NCBI GenBank assembly: GCA_000739515.1
Contig: DF820456.1
Coordinates: 281,057 to 313,060, forward strand
Direction of reading: 5' to 3'
Source of the DNA: Candidatus Moduliflexus flocculans
Lineage (GTDB): Bacteria > Moduliflexota > Moduliflexia > Moduliflexales > Moduliflexaceae
Length of the DNA stretch: 32,004 nt
This document shows, piece by piece, positions 15,473-24,209 of the stretch (positions are counted from its first letter, which is position 1; the number at the start of each line of letters is the position of its first letter). A program made the position numbers and the translations under genes. A model generated the notes under the pieces. The model did no database searches and was not told the DNA's origin. It was given only the letters and a program-made list of their open reading frames with translations.

Positions 15473-15559
15473 AATAGAACACTGATTGGTTTAATCGTAA
15501 TGCCACCGTAGAGACGCCCCGGCGGGGCGTCTCTACAAATGTCCAATCAGTGTTCTATT
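15473..15559. repeat. Palindrome within a palindrome between gcvPA and gcvPB
   Basis: Outer arms AATAGAACACTGATTGG (15473-15489) and CCAATCAGTGTTCTATT (15543-15559) match over 17 bp. They enclose a second perfect palindrome, GTAGAGACGCCCC (15508-15520) and GGGGCGTCTCTAC (15524-15536) with a 3-nt loop. The outer right arm includes the first base of the gcvPA stop codon, and the left arm ends 6 nt before the gcvPB start. Confidence 0.85.
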
Positions 15560-16917
15560 CAAGCCATTTCGCGTAATAACGTTACAAGCCGGTCAATGTC
15601 GTCTTTGCGGTGCTGTTCGGTGACGCAGAGCAGCATGGCGTGGCCGAATTGCGGATAAGAGGGCGTCAGGTTCACGCCGCCGATCAATTTATGATCCGAC
15701 AGGCGATGCGTGATGTCATCGGCGGAAATCGGCGTTTTTACGGCAAATTCATTAAATGTCGGGCGCGAAAAGAGCAGGCCGTAACCCGGCAGTTTCGCGA
15801 TTTCGCGTTTGGCGTATTCGGCGTTGCGGAAGTTCTGCCGCGCTAACTCCTTCAAGCCGTGCTTGCCTAATAAACTTAGATGAATCGTCGCGGCGAGGGC
15901 GCACAACGCTTCATTCGAGCAGATGTTCGAGGTCGCTTTTTCGCGCTTGATATGCTGTTCCCGCGTCGCAAGCGTCAGAACGAAGCCGCGTTTTCCGTCA
16001 AGGTCTGTCGTTTCGCCGACAAGGCGGCCAGGCATTTTGCGCACGATTTTACCTTTCGGATCATTTTTGATCGCGAAAAAGCCGATATATGGCCCGCCGA
16101 AACTGATCGGATTCCCGAACGCCTGCGCTTCTCCGACCACGATATCTGCGCCGAATTGACCAGGCGGCGCAAGCAGGCCGAGCGATACCGGTTCGGCGAC
16201 CGCCACGACGAGTAATGCGCCCTGTTCATGCGCAATCGCGGCAATGGCGGCGAGGTCTTCGATGCCGCCGAAAAAGTTCGGCGATTGGACAACGACGCAG
16301 GCGGTGCGCTCCGAAATCCGCGCCCGCAACGCGGCGAGATCTACGCTGCCGTCGGCGGCAAGGCCGATGTCGTTCAACGAAATGCCGATCTGTTTCGTGT
16401 ACGTGCTGATGACCTGCCGATAATCGGGATGCAGCGAGGTCGCGATCAGGGCTTCCGAACGGTCGTTGATGCGCTGCGCCATCAGAATCGCTTCCGCCGC
16501 CGCTGACGCGCCATCGTACATTGAGGCGTTCGCCACGTCCATGCCGGTCAATTGGCAGATCAAGGTTTGAAATTCGAAAATCGCTTGCAGCGTCCCTTGC
16601 GCGATTTCCGGCTGATAGGGCGTGTAGGCTGTCGCGAATTCGCCGCGAGCGATCAGATGTTTCACTGCTGCCGGGACAAAATGATTGTACGCGCCCGCGC
16701 CTGAAAAGGAGATGTAGTCATCCGCTGAACCGTTCAGACGGCTCAGGCTGCGCAGATGACGCATCACGTCCGGCTCGGCCATCGGCCCCGGCAGTTGCAA
16801 GTCGCATTTCAGCGCAACCGCCGTCGGAATATCGGCAAACAGGTCATTCACGGACGCAACGCCGATGACGGCCAACATCTCCTGACGTTCTTGTTCTGTA
16901 TTGGGAATATACCGCAT
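15559..16917 (-). CDS. gcvPA: Glycine dehydrogenase (decarboxylating) subunit 1
   Basis: N-terminal-type subunit of the P-protein; it has the aminotransferase fold but not the PLP lysine, and forms the heterotetramer with GcvPB. The 452 residues match the family length. Typical segments: MRYIPNTEQERQEML at the start, SFSGAGAYNHFVPAAVKHL, TAYTPYQPEIAQGTLQ, MYDGASAAAEA and GRLVGETTD. The upstream box is weak (GAGAAA before the ATG at 16917). A terminator-like hairpin lies only 20 nt upstream in the leader. Confidence 0.96.
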   Translation of the reverse strand: MRYIPNTEQERQEMLAVIGVASVNDLFADIPTAVALKCDLQLPGPMAEPDVMRHLRSLSRLNGSADDYISFSGAGAYNHFVPAAVKHLIARGEFATAYTPYQPEIAQGTLQAIFEFQTLICQLTGMDVANASMYDGASAAAEAILMAQRINDRSEALIATSLHPDYRQVISTYTKQIGISLNDIGLAADGSVDLAALRARISERTACVVVQSPNFFGGIEDLAAIAAIAHEQGALLVVAVAEPVSLGLLAPPGQFGADIVVGEAQAFGNPISFGGPYIGFFAIKNDPKGKIVRKMPGRLVGETTDLDGKRGFVLTLATREQHIKREKATSNICSNEALCALAATIHLSLLGKHGLKELARQNFRNAEYAKREIAKLPGYGLLFSRPTFNEFAVKTPISADDITHRLSDHKLIGGVNLTPSYPQFGHAMLLCVTEQHRKDDIDRLVTLLREMA

Positions 16918-16936
16918 AATTTTTCTCGATGATTAT

Positions 16937-16960
16937 AAAAAATCCGGCGCGAAGACCGGA
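16937..16960 (-). terminator. Terminator-like hairpin in gcvPA leader
   Basis: On the minus strand TCCGGT pairs with GCCGGA (6 bp with a wobble), followed by TTTTTT and then the gcvPA start about 20 nt on. It either ends the DUF554 transcript (stop at 17101) or acts as an attenuator for gcvPA. No glycine riboswitch consensus was found upstream. Confidence 0.45.
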
Positions 16961-17100
16961 CAGGTTGACAACGCACTTCGGAAAGTTCTCGACAACACTT
17001 GCTGAAAAAATGCGATTTCTGTCAAGAGGGAAACAATGAAATTTGCGCGAGAGCGTGCCATCAAAAAACGATATGCGAAGCTTAGCGCGAGCCGAAGAAC

Positions 17101-17817
17101 TTATCCGAAAAATTGCGACCATAAGGCGGAGAGCGGCATGATGATCAGCAAGGCAGGCAACATATTGACAATAGGGAATATTTTTATTCCGCAGATGCGC
17201 AATCCGGTGGCGATCATAATAATGCCGCCGCAAGCGGAAAAATCGGCTTTCATGGCTGGAGTGATCAGCGGCAGCAGCAGAAACGCGCTGAAATATAACA
17301 TGCTCTGAATCAGCATTTGCGGGATGGCAATGCCTGTTACGGCCAGGCCAAGCTCAGTGGCAAAAATGGCCGCTGTCACAAGATCTAGCACTGCTTTCGC
17401 GACGAGAATCTCCGGGTCTCCTGTCATGCCCTCATGCATTGAGCCGAAAATCCCCATGCCGCTGACACTGAATAGCACTAACACGGTCACAAATTTCAAA
17501 AGAAATTCTTCAGGTAATGGCGCGGCCTGCCTGCCAGCCTGCAATCGTTTGCTTTGACGCTGAATCCAACCAATGGCCGATCCTAAGCGTTTTTCCAGGT
17601 AGAGGATTTCTCCAACGCTGGTTCCCATCAGCAACGCAAGCGCGACAGGGGGAAGCGCCTGAACTTTATTGCACATGACAGTGCCGATGCTGATTGATAT
17701 GAGGCCGCAGCACAGAGGAAGAACATTTTTCAGGCGTTCAGGGATATGCGGCCCTGCGACAGTTCCGGCAATTCCTCCGATGACCACAGCAGCGGAATTT
17801 ATTAACGGGCCGATCAT
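17101..17817 (-). CDS. DUF554 family membrane protein
   Basis: Integral membrane protein of 238 residues with about seven hydrophobic segments. Family landmarks include the N-terminal MIGPLINSAAVVIGGIAG, GTSVGEILYLEKRLG, GSMHEGMTGDP, a conserved loop around residues 125-135, and ATELGLAV. DUF554 (YdfK-like) proteins are probable transporters of unproven substrate. The ATG at 17817 follows GGAGG by 6 nt. A perfect TATAAT lies at 17850-17855 on the minus strand. Confidence 0.88.
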   Translation of the reverse strand: MIGPLINSAAVVIGGIAGTVAGPHIPERLKNVLPLCCGLISISIGTVMCNKVQALPPVALALLMGTSVGEILYLEKRLGSAIGWIQRQSKRLQAGRQAAPLPEEFLLKFVTVLVLFSVSGMGIFGSMHEGMTGDPEILVAKAVLDLVTAAIFATELGLAVTGIAIPQMLIQSMLYFSAFLLLPLITPAMKADFSACGGIIMIATGLRICGIKIFPIVNMLPALLIIMPLSALWSQFFG

Positions 17818-17849
17818 CCAACACCTCCGCGCGTTCTTCGATCCTTCAG

Positions 17850-17855
17850 ATTATA
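17850..17855 (-). promoter_or_regulatory. -10 box for DUF554 gene
   Basis: Perfect TATAAT on the minus strand, 32 nt before the ATG. The -35 position (TCCAGA) is poor and lies at the edge of the palindromic repeat at 17876-17922. Confidence 0.4.
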
Positions 17856-17875
17856 CAAATTTATGAAAAGCATCT

Positions 17876-17922
17876 GGAGTGCCAGCGCTTGCGTTGACGG
17901 CCAAAGCAAACGCTGGCATTCC
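17876..17922. repeat. 17-bp palindromic repeat
   Basis: GGAGTGCCAGCGCTTGC (17876-17892) and GCAAACGCTGGCATTCC (17906-17922) pair with two wobbles or mismatches around a 13-nt loop. No U-tract. Dispersed-element type. Confidence 0.65.
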
Positions 17923-18071
17923 TGGAGAATTCACAAAATTCTGCGAATCCGCTCTGTCAAGAAGAATGCGCGACCTCTTGAAACATTTATAGATGCAAGC
18001 GTTAGGAATCCATAGAGTGCAGATACACAGGCTTCAACTTCCAATGAGATCGTTATTGGCGATTGTGCTAT

Positions 18072-19475
18072 TTACCCCATCCCAATCGCTTTCAATGCGC
18101 CGGAAGACAACCCTTTCGCAAAGTTTTCGATCAGCGTAGATGCGCCTTTTCCTAAGAAATCGCGCATCTTTTTGGCGGCGTCGTTCATCTCCTGGCATTC
18201 TTCTTTGGTAAACAGGCCATCCATTTCCTGGGCGCAGAGCCATTGATCGAAATCCGCGGCGTCGCGGGTAATGGTGCGAACTTTGTCGGCCCACCACCAT
18301 AAAAATGCCTCTTGCGTGATTTTCCACGACGCGTCGCCTGTTTTGACGATAATGCCGGCTTCTTTTAATGTCCGCAATTCCGCGCTGTAATCGCCGATGC
18401 TTTCCGCCAATTTTCGCCAATCGAACTGGCGTTCGCCGAGCATGCCGTTGATCTGCGACATCGCAATAATCGTGATGACTTTGCGCTCCGCCATCGTCCA
18501 GGTGTTCCAGGTGTCGGCAAAATGCGCCTGACTCTGGCGGCTCAGTTCTTCCGCGGCGCATTGGTAGCGTTCCACCCCTTTTGTTCCTTCTTCGTGTAAT
18601 TCCCAGAGAATCGCCGCCGCTGTTTGCAGCAGATAGGGATGCAGGCCGGAGGTTCGCGTGATGAATTTGCGATCCAGCGAGCCAAAGCGTTCGCCAGCGA
18701 CATTAATCATGGTGTTTGCGTGAATTTCTGGCAGCGGGCCTAAGCGAAACTCGGTAAAGACGTTAAAATAGGGCGAGCCGTGCGGATTGATCGCTTGCGT
18801 CTCCTGATTCAGCCGCTCTAAGGAATGCCGCGAGGCGATGACCATTGTAAAACCGGAACAGCGCGACGCCAACGAGCGGAGGCCGCCGTAAAATTCGGTT
18901 TTGTTTAGCACTGGATGCGTCAGGAGGGCATCGAATTCATCCAACACTAACACGAACAGCCACCCTTGCTGCCCTAACACCGTAAACAATTGCTCTAAGG
19001 TAAATGTGCCGAATTGATTGCTTTCCGCCGTGATATATGCTTTAAAAATTGGAGTCGGATCAAGATTGTGTTCATCGTCTGACGAACGTTTGAGCGCCAA
19101 CGCCGCGCTTCCTGCTTCGATGCGGCGCACAGGTTTTTCGGCGCCCTGATTTTGTTTGTGTAGAATGGCAAACCGGCGTGTCAGCGGCTTGAGAACATGT
19201 TTCCAGAATGCCGGCTGGTCGAAGCTCTGCCCTAACATCTGAGAATCAATATACGAAAAAATGCTGAGATCGAGTTTATCCCCCACAATTTTATGCCGCG
19301 ATGATTTATCGAGCAGATAGTTGAGAAACGACGTTTTGCCGATATGCGGCTGGCCGATCAAGGCAGTTGCCTGGCCGGTCACAAGACGGCCTAATAATCG
19401 GCGCATTTCTTCATGGCGATCAATAAATTCTTCTGGCCGCAGCGCGCGGCCATACACAAATGGGCAAATTTCCAT
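18072..19475 (-). CDS. AAA/STAND-like ATPase with C-terminal winged-helix region
   Basis: 467 residues from the ATG at 19475; a GTG at 19517 is the longer alternative and neither has a ribosome-binding site. The start MEICPFVYGRALRPEEFIDR matches the usual entry to this ATPase group (archaeal-ATPase/ORC-like P-loop proteins). Walker A is GQPHIGKTS (Lys47) and Walker B is FVLVLDEFDALL (near residue 190). A sensor-like VIASRHSLE and the GLHPYLLQTAAAILW helix follow, then a winged-helix-like C-terminal region with FLWWWADKV. Such proteins act as nucleotide-dependent switches; target unknown. No partner gene is adjacent. Confidence 0.75.
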   Translation of the reverse strand: MEICPFVYGRALRPEEFIDRHEEMRRLLGRLVTGQATALIGQPHIGKTSFLNYLLDKSSRHKIVGDKLDLSIFSYIDSQMLGQSFDQPAFWKHVLKPLTRRFAILHKQNQGAEKPVRRIEAGSAALALKRSSDDEHNLDPTPIFKAYITAESNQFGTFTLEQLFTVLGQQGWLFVLVLDEFDALLTHPVLNKTEFYGGLRSLASRCSGFTMVIASRHSLERLNQETQAINPHGSPYFNVFTEFRLGPLPEIHANTMINVAGERFGSLDRKFITRTSGLHPYLLQTAAAILWELHEEGTKGVERYQCAAEELSRQSQAHFADTWNTWTMAERKVITIIAMSQINGMLGERQFDWRKLAESIGDYSAELRTLKEAGIIVKTGDASWKITQEAFLWWWADKVRTITRDAADFDQWLCAQEMDGLFTKEECQEMNDAAKKMRDFLGKGASTLIENFAKGLSSGALKAIGMG

Positions 19476-19625
19476 GCGATAATGACAAATGTGTCGCGTA
19501 AGGGCAAACGCCAGCACGTGACAGGCATGCTTCAGAGCATCAATTCATTTTTACGTGGTGATTATTGTCGTTCGTCGCCGCGAAAATCGTTCGCGCGCAT
19601 AAGTCCGCCATAGAAGCGTAGCATG

Positions 19626-19654
19626 AATTTAACAAACGTTAATAGTGAAGTCAA
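19626..19654 (-). promoter_or_regulatory. Promoter of the ATPase gene
   Basis: Minus strand: TTGACT (19649-19654), 17-nt spacer, TAAATT (19626-19631), giving a leader of about 145 nt to the ATG at 19475. The rest of 19518-19898 holds only a loose CCCTCAC (19827)/GTGAGGG (19865) pair and no convincing gene. Confidence 0.5.
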
Positions 19655-19898
19655 TACAAAAATTGCGCTGGAAAAAGATTTCTCAGGATTTTGCTCCCAT
19701 TGCATGACATGCTTGACAAATCTTTGCCTTTCTTGCAGAAGGGGTGAAAAAAATAGCATTGTTGTGAAATAAAATCAACACGCGATTCGTCATTATCAGT
19801 AGCGATAACCATTCGAGCCTCAGAAGCCCTCACGCTGGCGTTGGCTCCTATCGCAAATTTTCATGTGAGGGTAGGGACACGGCGCAAGGAGTCACGTC

Positions 19899-20342
19899 AT
19901 GTTCCTATTTCCTGACAGGAGTGTTCTGTTGAGTATCTTTATGACATATCTTCGATTGGTCTGCGGTTTGCTTGTAATCGGCCTGCTGGCCGGATGTGTT
20001 CCGTCGCAACATGACGCGACCGTTCCGACAACGATGCCCGTGATGTCGCTTATTCAGGCGCATCCTGAAAGCGTGAATCCTGGCGCGGAGGTCGTGCTGG
20101 ATATTTATTTCGCGGATGCGCCCTATTATTTGAATGGAGGAACGCTGGTCGTGGCCGATTCTCAGGGGAATTCTTATCGCAAGCGGCTGTCGCATTCCGA
20201 TCTTGTTGCCGACTTTTTACGCGCCTCAATTGCCCTTAGTCCGTTAGTGTCATCAGGCAACCTGCTTTTGCAGGTCATGTTGTTCGATTCACGCGGGAAT
20301 CCAAGCAACACCAGATTTGTCGCGGTGAATGTCCTGCGCTGA
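19899..20342 (+). CDS. Small hypothetical lipoprotein
   Basis: 147 residues. Hydrophobic signal with lipobox L-L-A-G-C (Cys33). The mature part is about 115 residues, probably one beta-sandwich domain (SVNPGAEVVLDIYFADAPYY, GGTLVVADSQGNSYRKRL, LLLQVMLFDSRGN). Not assigned to a family. AAGGAG sits 9 nt before the ATG at 19899; a second in-frame start, TTG at 19929, also has AGGAG before it and would give a more usual signal length. Its stop codon directly abuts the stop of the convergent histidine kinase gene. Confidence 0.7.
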   Translation: MFLFPDRSVLLSIFMTYLRLVCGLLVIGLLAGCVPSQHDATVPTTMPVMSLIQAHPESVNPGAEVVLDIYFADAPYYLNGGTLVVADSQGNSYRKRLSHSDLVADFLRASIALSPLVSSGNLLLQVMLFDSRGNPSNTRFVAVNVLR

Positions 20343-23300
20343 TCATATTTGCCAGCTATGAAGCATGGCAGGGTCTTCAGCGCCAATCGGAAGCATAATG
20401 ATAAATCGGCACCCCTTATCAGGTTCGGATTCTACGCTCATGGTGCCGTTATGATGTTCTGTGATAATGAAATATGAGACGGACAGCCCCAACCCCGTGC
20501 CAAGTCCGACCTCTTTCGTGGTAAAAAACGGCTCGAAGACGCGTTTCCTGACATGTTCTGGCATGCCGGGGCCATTATCTTCCACTTCGATCCGTACCAT
20601 ATCGCCATCGCGCTGCGTTCGCAGGATGATCGTCGGCTCTTCCTGGCGATGATAATGTTCTGCGGCGGCTTGAGCGGCATTGATGAGCAGGTTCAAGATG
20701 ACCTGTTGAATTTGCGCCCCTTCGCAGCGGATTTTCGGAAGTCTGGAATCAAACTGTCGAATGATCCGGAAATTTTTGAGCGGGAACGCGAATTTAATAT
20801 TATAGGCATGCGAGGCGAACTCCACTGCTTTTTCGATCAGGTCATGCAGATCGTTCGGCACGGCATGGGAACTCCGTTTGCGGCTGAAACTTAACATATC
20901 TTTCACGATTTCCCCGGCGCGTTCCCCGGAACTGCGAATCAATTCCAGGATTTTAATAATATCCCGTTTCAGCATGAATTCGCGAATGGCGTCCATATTT
21001 GTGCCAGACTCCAGCGCCGCAATCGTGTTGGCCGGAAAATGCCGGGTCAAGCGGGTGAGAATCACCTGCGTATTTTGCAAAATGCTTGCAATCGGGTTAT
21101 TTAATTCGTGTGCCATGCCCGCCGCTAAATTTCCTAACGAGACCATTTTTTCAGATTGCACGATCATCTCTTCCATTCGTACCTGTTCCGTCACGTCATC
21201 AATCCGAATGACCGCGCCATCCACGCCAGAGGAGACTAATGGATAGACCATAATATTGAAATCGCGCATTTCTCCGTGAATTATGCTCCGCACCTTTTCT
21301 TCTTTGAATGGACACTGTTGGAGAATGGCGTCGCGCACTTTTTCTAAAAATGGGGCGAATTCAGGGAAGACGTCGTGGAGAAATCGTCCCTGGACGTCAT
21401 GCGCCGCATGTCTGGTCACTTTTTCCGCTTCAAGATTCCAATGGGTCACGCGCCCCTCAATATCTATGCCTAACAGGATTGACGGCATGGAATCAATGAT
21501 GTTTTTCATGAAATTCCGCAGCCGCGCCATCTCTTCTTCTGTTTCGCGATGCTCTATCGCAATGCCAATGCTTGCGCCTAAGCCTTCGAAAAAGCGAATG
21601 CTCTCTAACGAAAGCATGTCCTTCCGGTGATCATTCAACTGGAGCAATCCAATCGTGCGTGGGCCGGAACGGAGTGGGATCAACGCCATAGATTCGTATC
21701 CTTCGCGGTTACAGTGATTTCTCATGTACGCCTGTAGGTCAGTTTCAGATGTTGATGCCAATAATTCGGTGGTATTATTGGACCAGAAACTCCCGGCAGT
21801 GGTAAAAAACGGAAGCGATGGATTCGTTCGGCCGCACAACACATTGCCGCACATGCATTCAAGAATGGAATTGCCGTTGCTGTCGCATATAATATTCCCA
21901 TGTTCATCGCGCGCGCATAAATATCGTTCAACTTCCTCGAATTTCGGCGGAAAGCCGATGGTTTTATAGTACGGAAAGTCCTCCCCGCTTCTAAGGCGGA
22001 TTCCGACAGCTTCAAGCCCGGTAAAATCTTTCACAAGCAGGAGAATTTCTCGAATCACATCAATTTTGCGATCAGAACGATTTAACAGGTCTAAGATTTG
22101 GGTGGTCAGATGTTCATAGCGTTCAGCGAGTTTGCGAGACGTGATTTCTCTGGAAATGCCAAATGTGCCAATAATATTGCCGTGTTCGTCATAGAAGGGG
22201 AGTTTTGTGGTCGAGGCCCAGGTAATGCGCCCGTTGAGCCAGGTTTCTCGCTCTTCCTGATCAATTAGAGGCTCGCCGGTCTTCATGATCCGTTGTTCAT
22301 CGGCAAATGCCTTTTTCGCATGTTCCGGCCCCACAATATCAAAATCAGTTTTCCCTAAAATAGATTGAGGGTCTAAGGCAGCTCGCCGTGCAAAGGCATT
22401 ATTCACGCGGAGGAATCGGCTTTCGCGGTCTTTGAAATAGATGAGATCAGGACTGTATTCCATCAGCGTTCTCAATAAATAGCGTTCGCGGGTTAAGGCA
22501 TCTTCGATCTGTTTGCGTTCCGTCAGATCAACGACTGTCACCAACGCCCGCGCCCAATTTTTTTCATATCCAGGCGCAAGCGCCATTTTGATCCGAACGT
22601 GCAGGATTTTGCCCGAATATGTCTTATTGGTCGTCTCGATCGTAAATTCTTTCGCGCCTCGCCAGAGAGCAAAAACTTGCTGCGTCAATGCTGCCAATGC
22701 CTCCTCTGTCCAGAGCATCCAGAATTGCGTGAAGAGTTCTTCCTTATTCTGTATTTCGAACGTTTTCAGCGTGGCCTGATTGATGTCACAAACATGGATG
22801 AATTCAATCCCCTTGCGCACGAGTTCTGGATGGTCAGAGGCGTACTGTTCAATATCAGGAGTTTCTTGCGTGCTGATCGCATCAAGAAACGCTTTTAACT
22901 TGGAAAGGTCTAATTCCCAGAGTGAGATTGGAGAATTTTCGAACAGGGCATGATACCGTTCTTCACTGTCTTTCAACGCGCGTTCGGCTTGTTTGATCGC
23001 GGTAATATCCGTAAAGACGCCTAATGCGCCATCATAGACGCCTTGTGCATTATACAACGGACTGCCGGACAAGATGACTGACAAAGAATCCCCCTGTTTT
23101 TTGATTAATCGCGTCTCATATTTTCCGGATTTTCCCATGCGGCGCTCGGCTAATTCCTGACGATGATGTGACTCTTCTTCTGGAGCAATGACCAATCTTG
23201 AATCAATGCCAAGCAATTCCTGTTCGTGATAGCCAGTCATTTCGCAGAATTTTGAATTGACAAAGGTAAAGCGCCGCTGTTCATCAATTGAAGCCAGGCC

Positions 23301-24185
23301 TTCGTTCATGGTGTTGACCAAAAACTCATAGCGGGCTTTGCTTATTTGAAGAGCGATCTCAGCATTTTTCCGCTCCGTCGCATCGCGAATAATCGAAATA
23401 ATGCCAAGTGGCGCTCCAGCCTCGTCAGTCATCACGCTTGCAGACACTTCTCCGAAAAAAAGATCGCCATTTTTTCTGGCGAGGCGGTATTCAATATGCT
23501 TGACTCGGCCTGGTTCAAGGAGTTCTTGGGGATCGGAGCGCGGTTCTTGCCGATCATCCTGCGCGATAAACTGTCGCCCATCTTTTCCGATGACATCATC
23601 CTTTGAACTCGCGCCATACAGTTCCAGCGCAGAAGAGTTGCAGGCGATAATAACCCCGCGCATATCTGAGACGACAATTGCGTTGGGAGAGCATTCAAAA
23701 ATCCCGTTCAACATGGTTTCATGTCGTTGCAATTGTTCTTGCATATCTAAGAGCGCGGCATGTTTTTCCTGAAGCGCCTCTAATGCTTGTAGCAGGCCAG
23801 TTTCCGTCTGCTTTAACCGGAAGATCGACCGCGTCCGCGCGACAAGTTCTCGTGAAGGCGCGGTTTGAATAATATACCCATCCACGTCATGTTCATCAGG
23901 TTGATCCTCATCGTTCGAATCGTTTTGTTCCGTGATGAGAAGGATATACGGCGAGGCAGGGTAACACTGCGTTTTTAACTGGTGGCACAATTCCACGCCA
24001 GACATCTCTGGCAGAGACAGTTGAAGAAAAATGATAACAGGGGCATATTCTTTCGCGATGCGTAGTCCATCGAGAGCAGAGGCGGCTTCGAATACGTCAA
24101 ACCCTGCGTTTCGCAGTGGTCGCGCAAAATGCGAAAGAATATCCGTCGGCGCAGCAATCACTAAAATAGGATGATGATCGAACAC
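20343..24185 (-). CDS. Multi-PAS/GAF sensor histidine kinase with degenerate receiver domain
   Basis: Soluble sensor kinase of 1280 residues; no membrane segment is seen. Order: receiver-like domain 1-120; PAS domains near 150-275, 283-400, 408-560 and 567-690; GAF 698-880; PAS 890-1005; HisKA with phospho-His1026 in GMAHELNNPIAS; ATPase domain to about 1270 with N box LLINAAQAA, G1 VEDNGPGMP, EPFFTTKEVG and GTGLGLSVS. The kinase core looks active. The receiver lacks the acidic pair (VIAAP), the phospho-Asp (FLQLSLPEM has Gln) and the Lys (IIQTAPS). The GAF domain has a Cys cluster, ILECMCGNVLCG. GTG start, 24 nt after cheB; weak ribosome-binding site. Ligand unknown. Confidence 0.9.
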   Translation of the reverse strand: MFDHHPILVIAAPTDILSHFARPLRNAGFDVFEAASALDGLRIAKEYAPVIIFLQLSLPEMSGVELCHQLKTQCYPASPYILLITEQNDSNDEDQPDEHDVDGYIIQTAPSRELVARTRSIFRLKQTETGLLQALEALQEKHAALLDMQEQLQRHETMLNGIFECSPNAIVVSDMRGVIIACNSSALELYGASSKDDVIGKDGRQFIAQDDRQEPRSDPQELLEPGRVKHIEYRLARKNGDLFFGEVSASVMTDEAGAPLGIISIIRDATERKNAEIALQISKARYEFLVNTMNEGLASIDEQRRFTFVNSKFCEMTGYHEQELLGIDSRLVIAPEEESHHRQELAERRMGKSGKYETRLIKKQGDSLSVILSGSPLYNAQGVYDGALGVFTDITAIKQAERALKDSEERYHALFENSPISLWELDLSKLKAFLDAISTQETPDIEQYASDHPELVRKGIEFIHVCDINQATLKTFEIQNKEELFTQFWMLWTEEALAALTQQVFALWRGAKEFTIETTNKTYSGKILHVRIKMALAPGYEKNWARALVTVVDLTERKQIEDALTRERYLLRTLMEYSPDLIYFKDRESRFLRVNNAFARRAALDPQSILGKTDFDIVGPEHAKKAFADEQRIMKTGEPLIDQEERETWLNGRITWASTTKLPFYDEHGNIIGTFGISREITSRKLAERYEHLTTQILDLLNRSDRKIDVIREILLLVKDFTGLEAVGIRLRSGEDFPYYKTIGFPPKFEEVERYLCARDEHGNIICDSNGNSILECMCGNVLCGRTNPSLPFFTTAGSFWSNNTTELLASTSETDLQAYMRNHCNREGYESMALIPLRSGPRTIGLLQLNDHRKDMLSLESIRFFEGLGASIGIAIEHRETEEEMARLRNFMKNIIDSMPSILLGIDIEGRVTHWNLEAEKVTRHAAHDVQGRFLHDVFPEFAPFLEKVRDAILQQCPFKEEKVRSIIHGEMRDFNIMVYPLVSSGVDGAVIRIDDVTEQVRMEEMIVQSEKMVSLGNLAAGMAHELNNPIASILQNTQVILTRLTRHFPANTIAALESGTNMDAIREFMLKRDIIKILELIRSSGERAGEIVKDMLSFSRKRSSHAVPNDLHDLIEKAVEFASHAYNIKFAFPLKNFRIIRQFDSRLPKIRCEGAQIQQVILNLLINAAQAAAEHYHRQEEPTIILRTQRDGDMVRIEVEDNGPGMPEHVRKRVFEPFFTTKEVGLGTGLGLSVSYFIITEHHNGTMSVESEPDKGCRFIIMLPIGAEDPAMLHSWQI

Positions 24186-24209
24186 AACTGCATCATGAGG
24201 TATTTTTCA

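Noticed and set aside
16918..17100. Glycine riboswitch upstream of gcvPA
   Set aside because: Looked for because of the gene function; the conserved glycine-aptamer segments were not found, only a terminator-like stem.
18034..18561. 175-codon minus-strand frame
   Set aside because: Overlaps the ATPase C-terminus in another frame with Arg-rich shadow composition.
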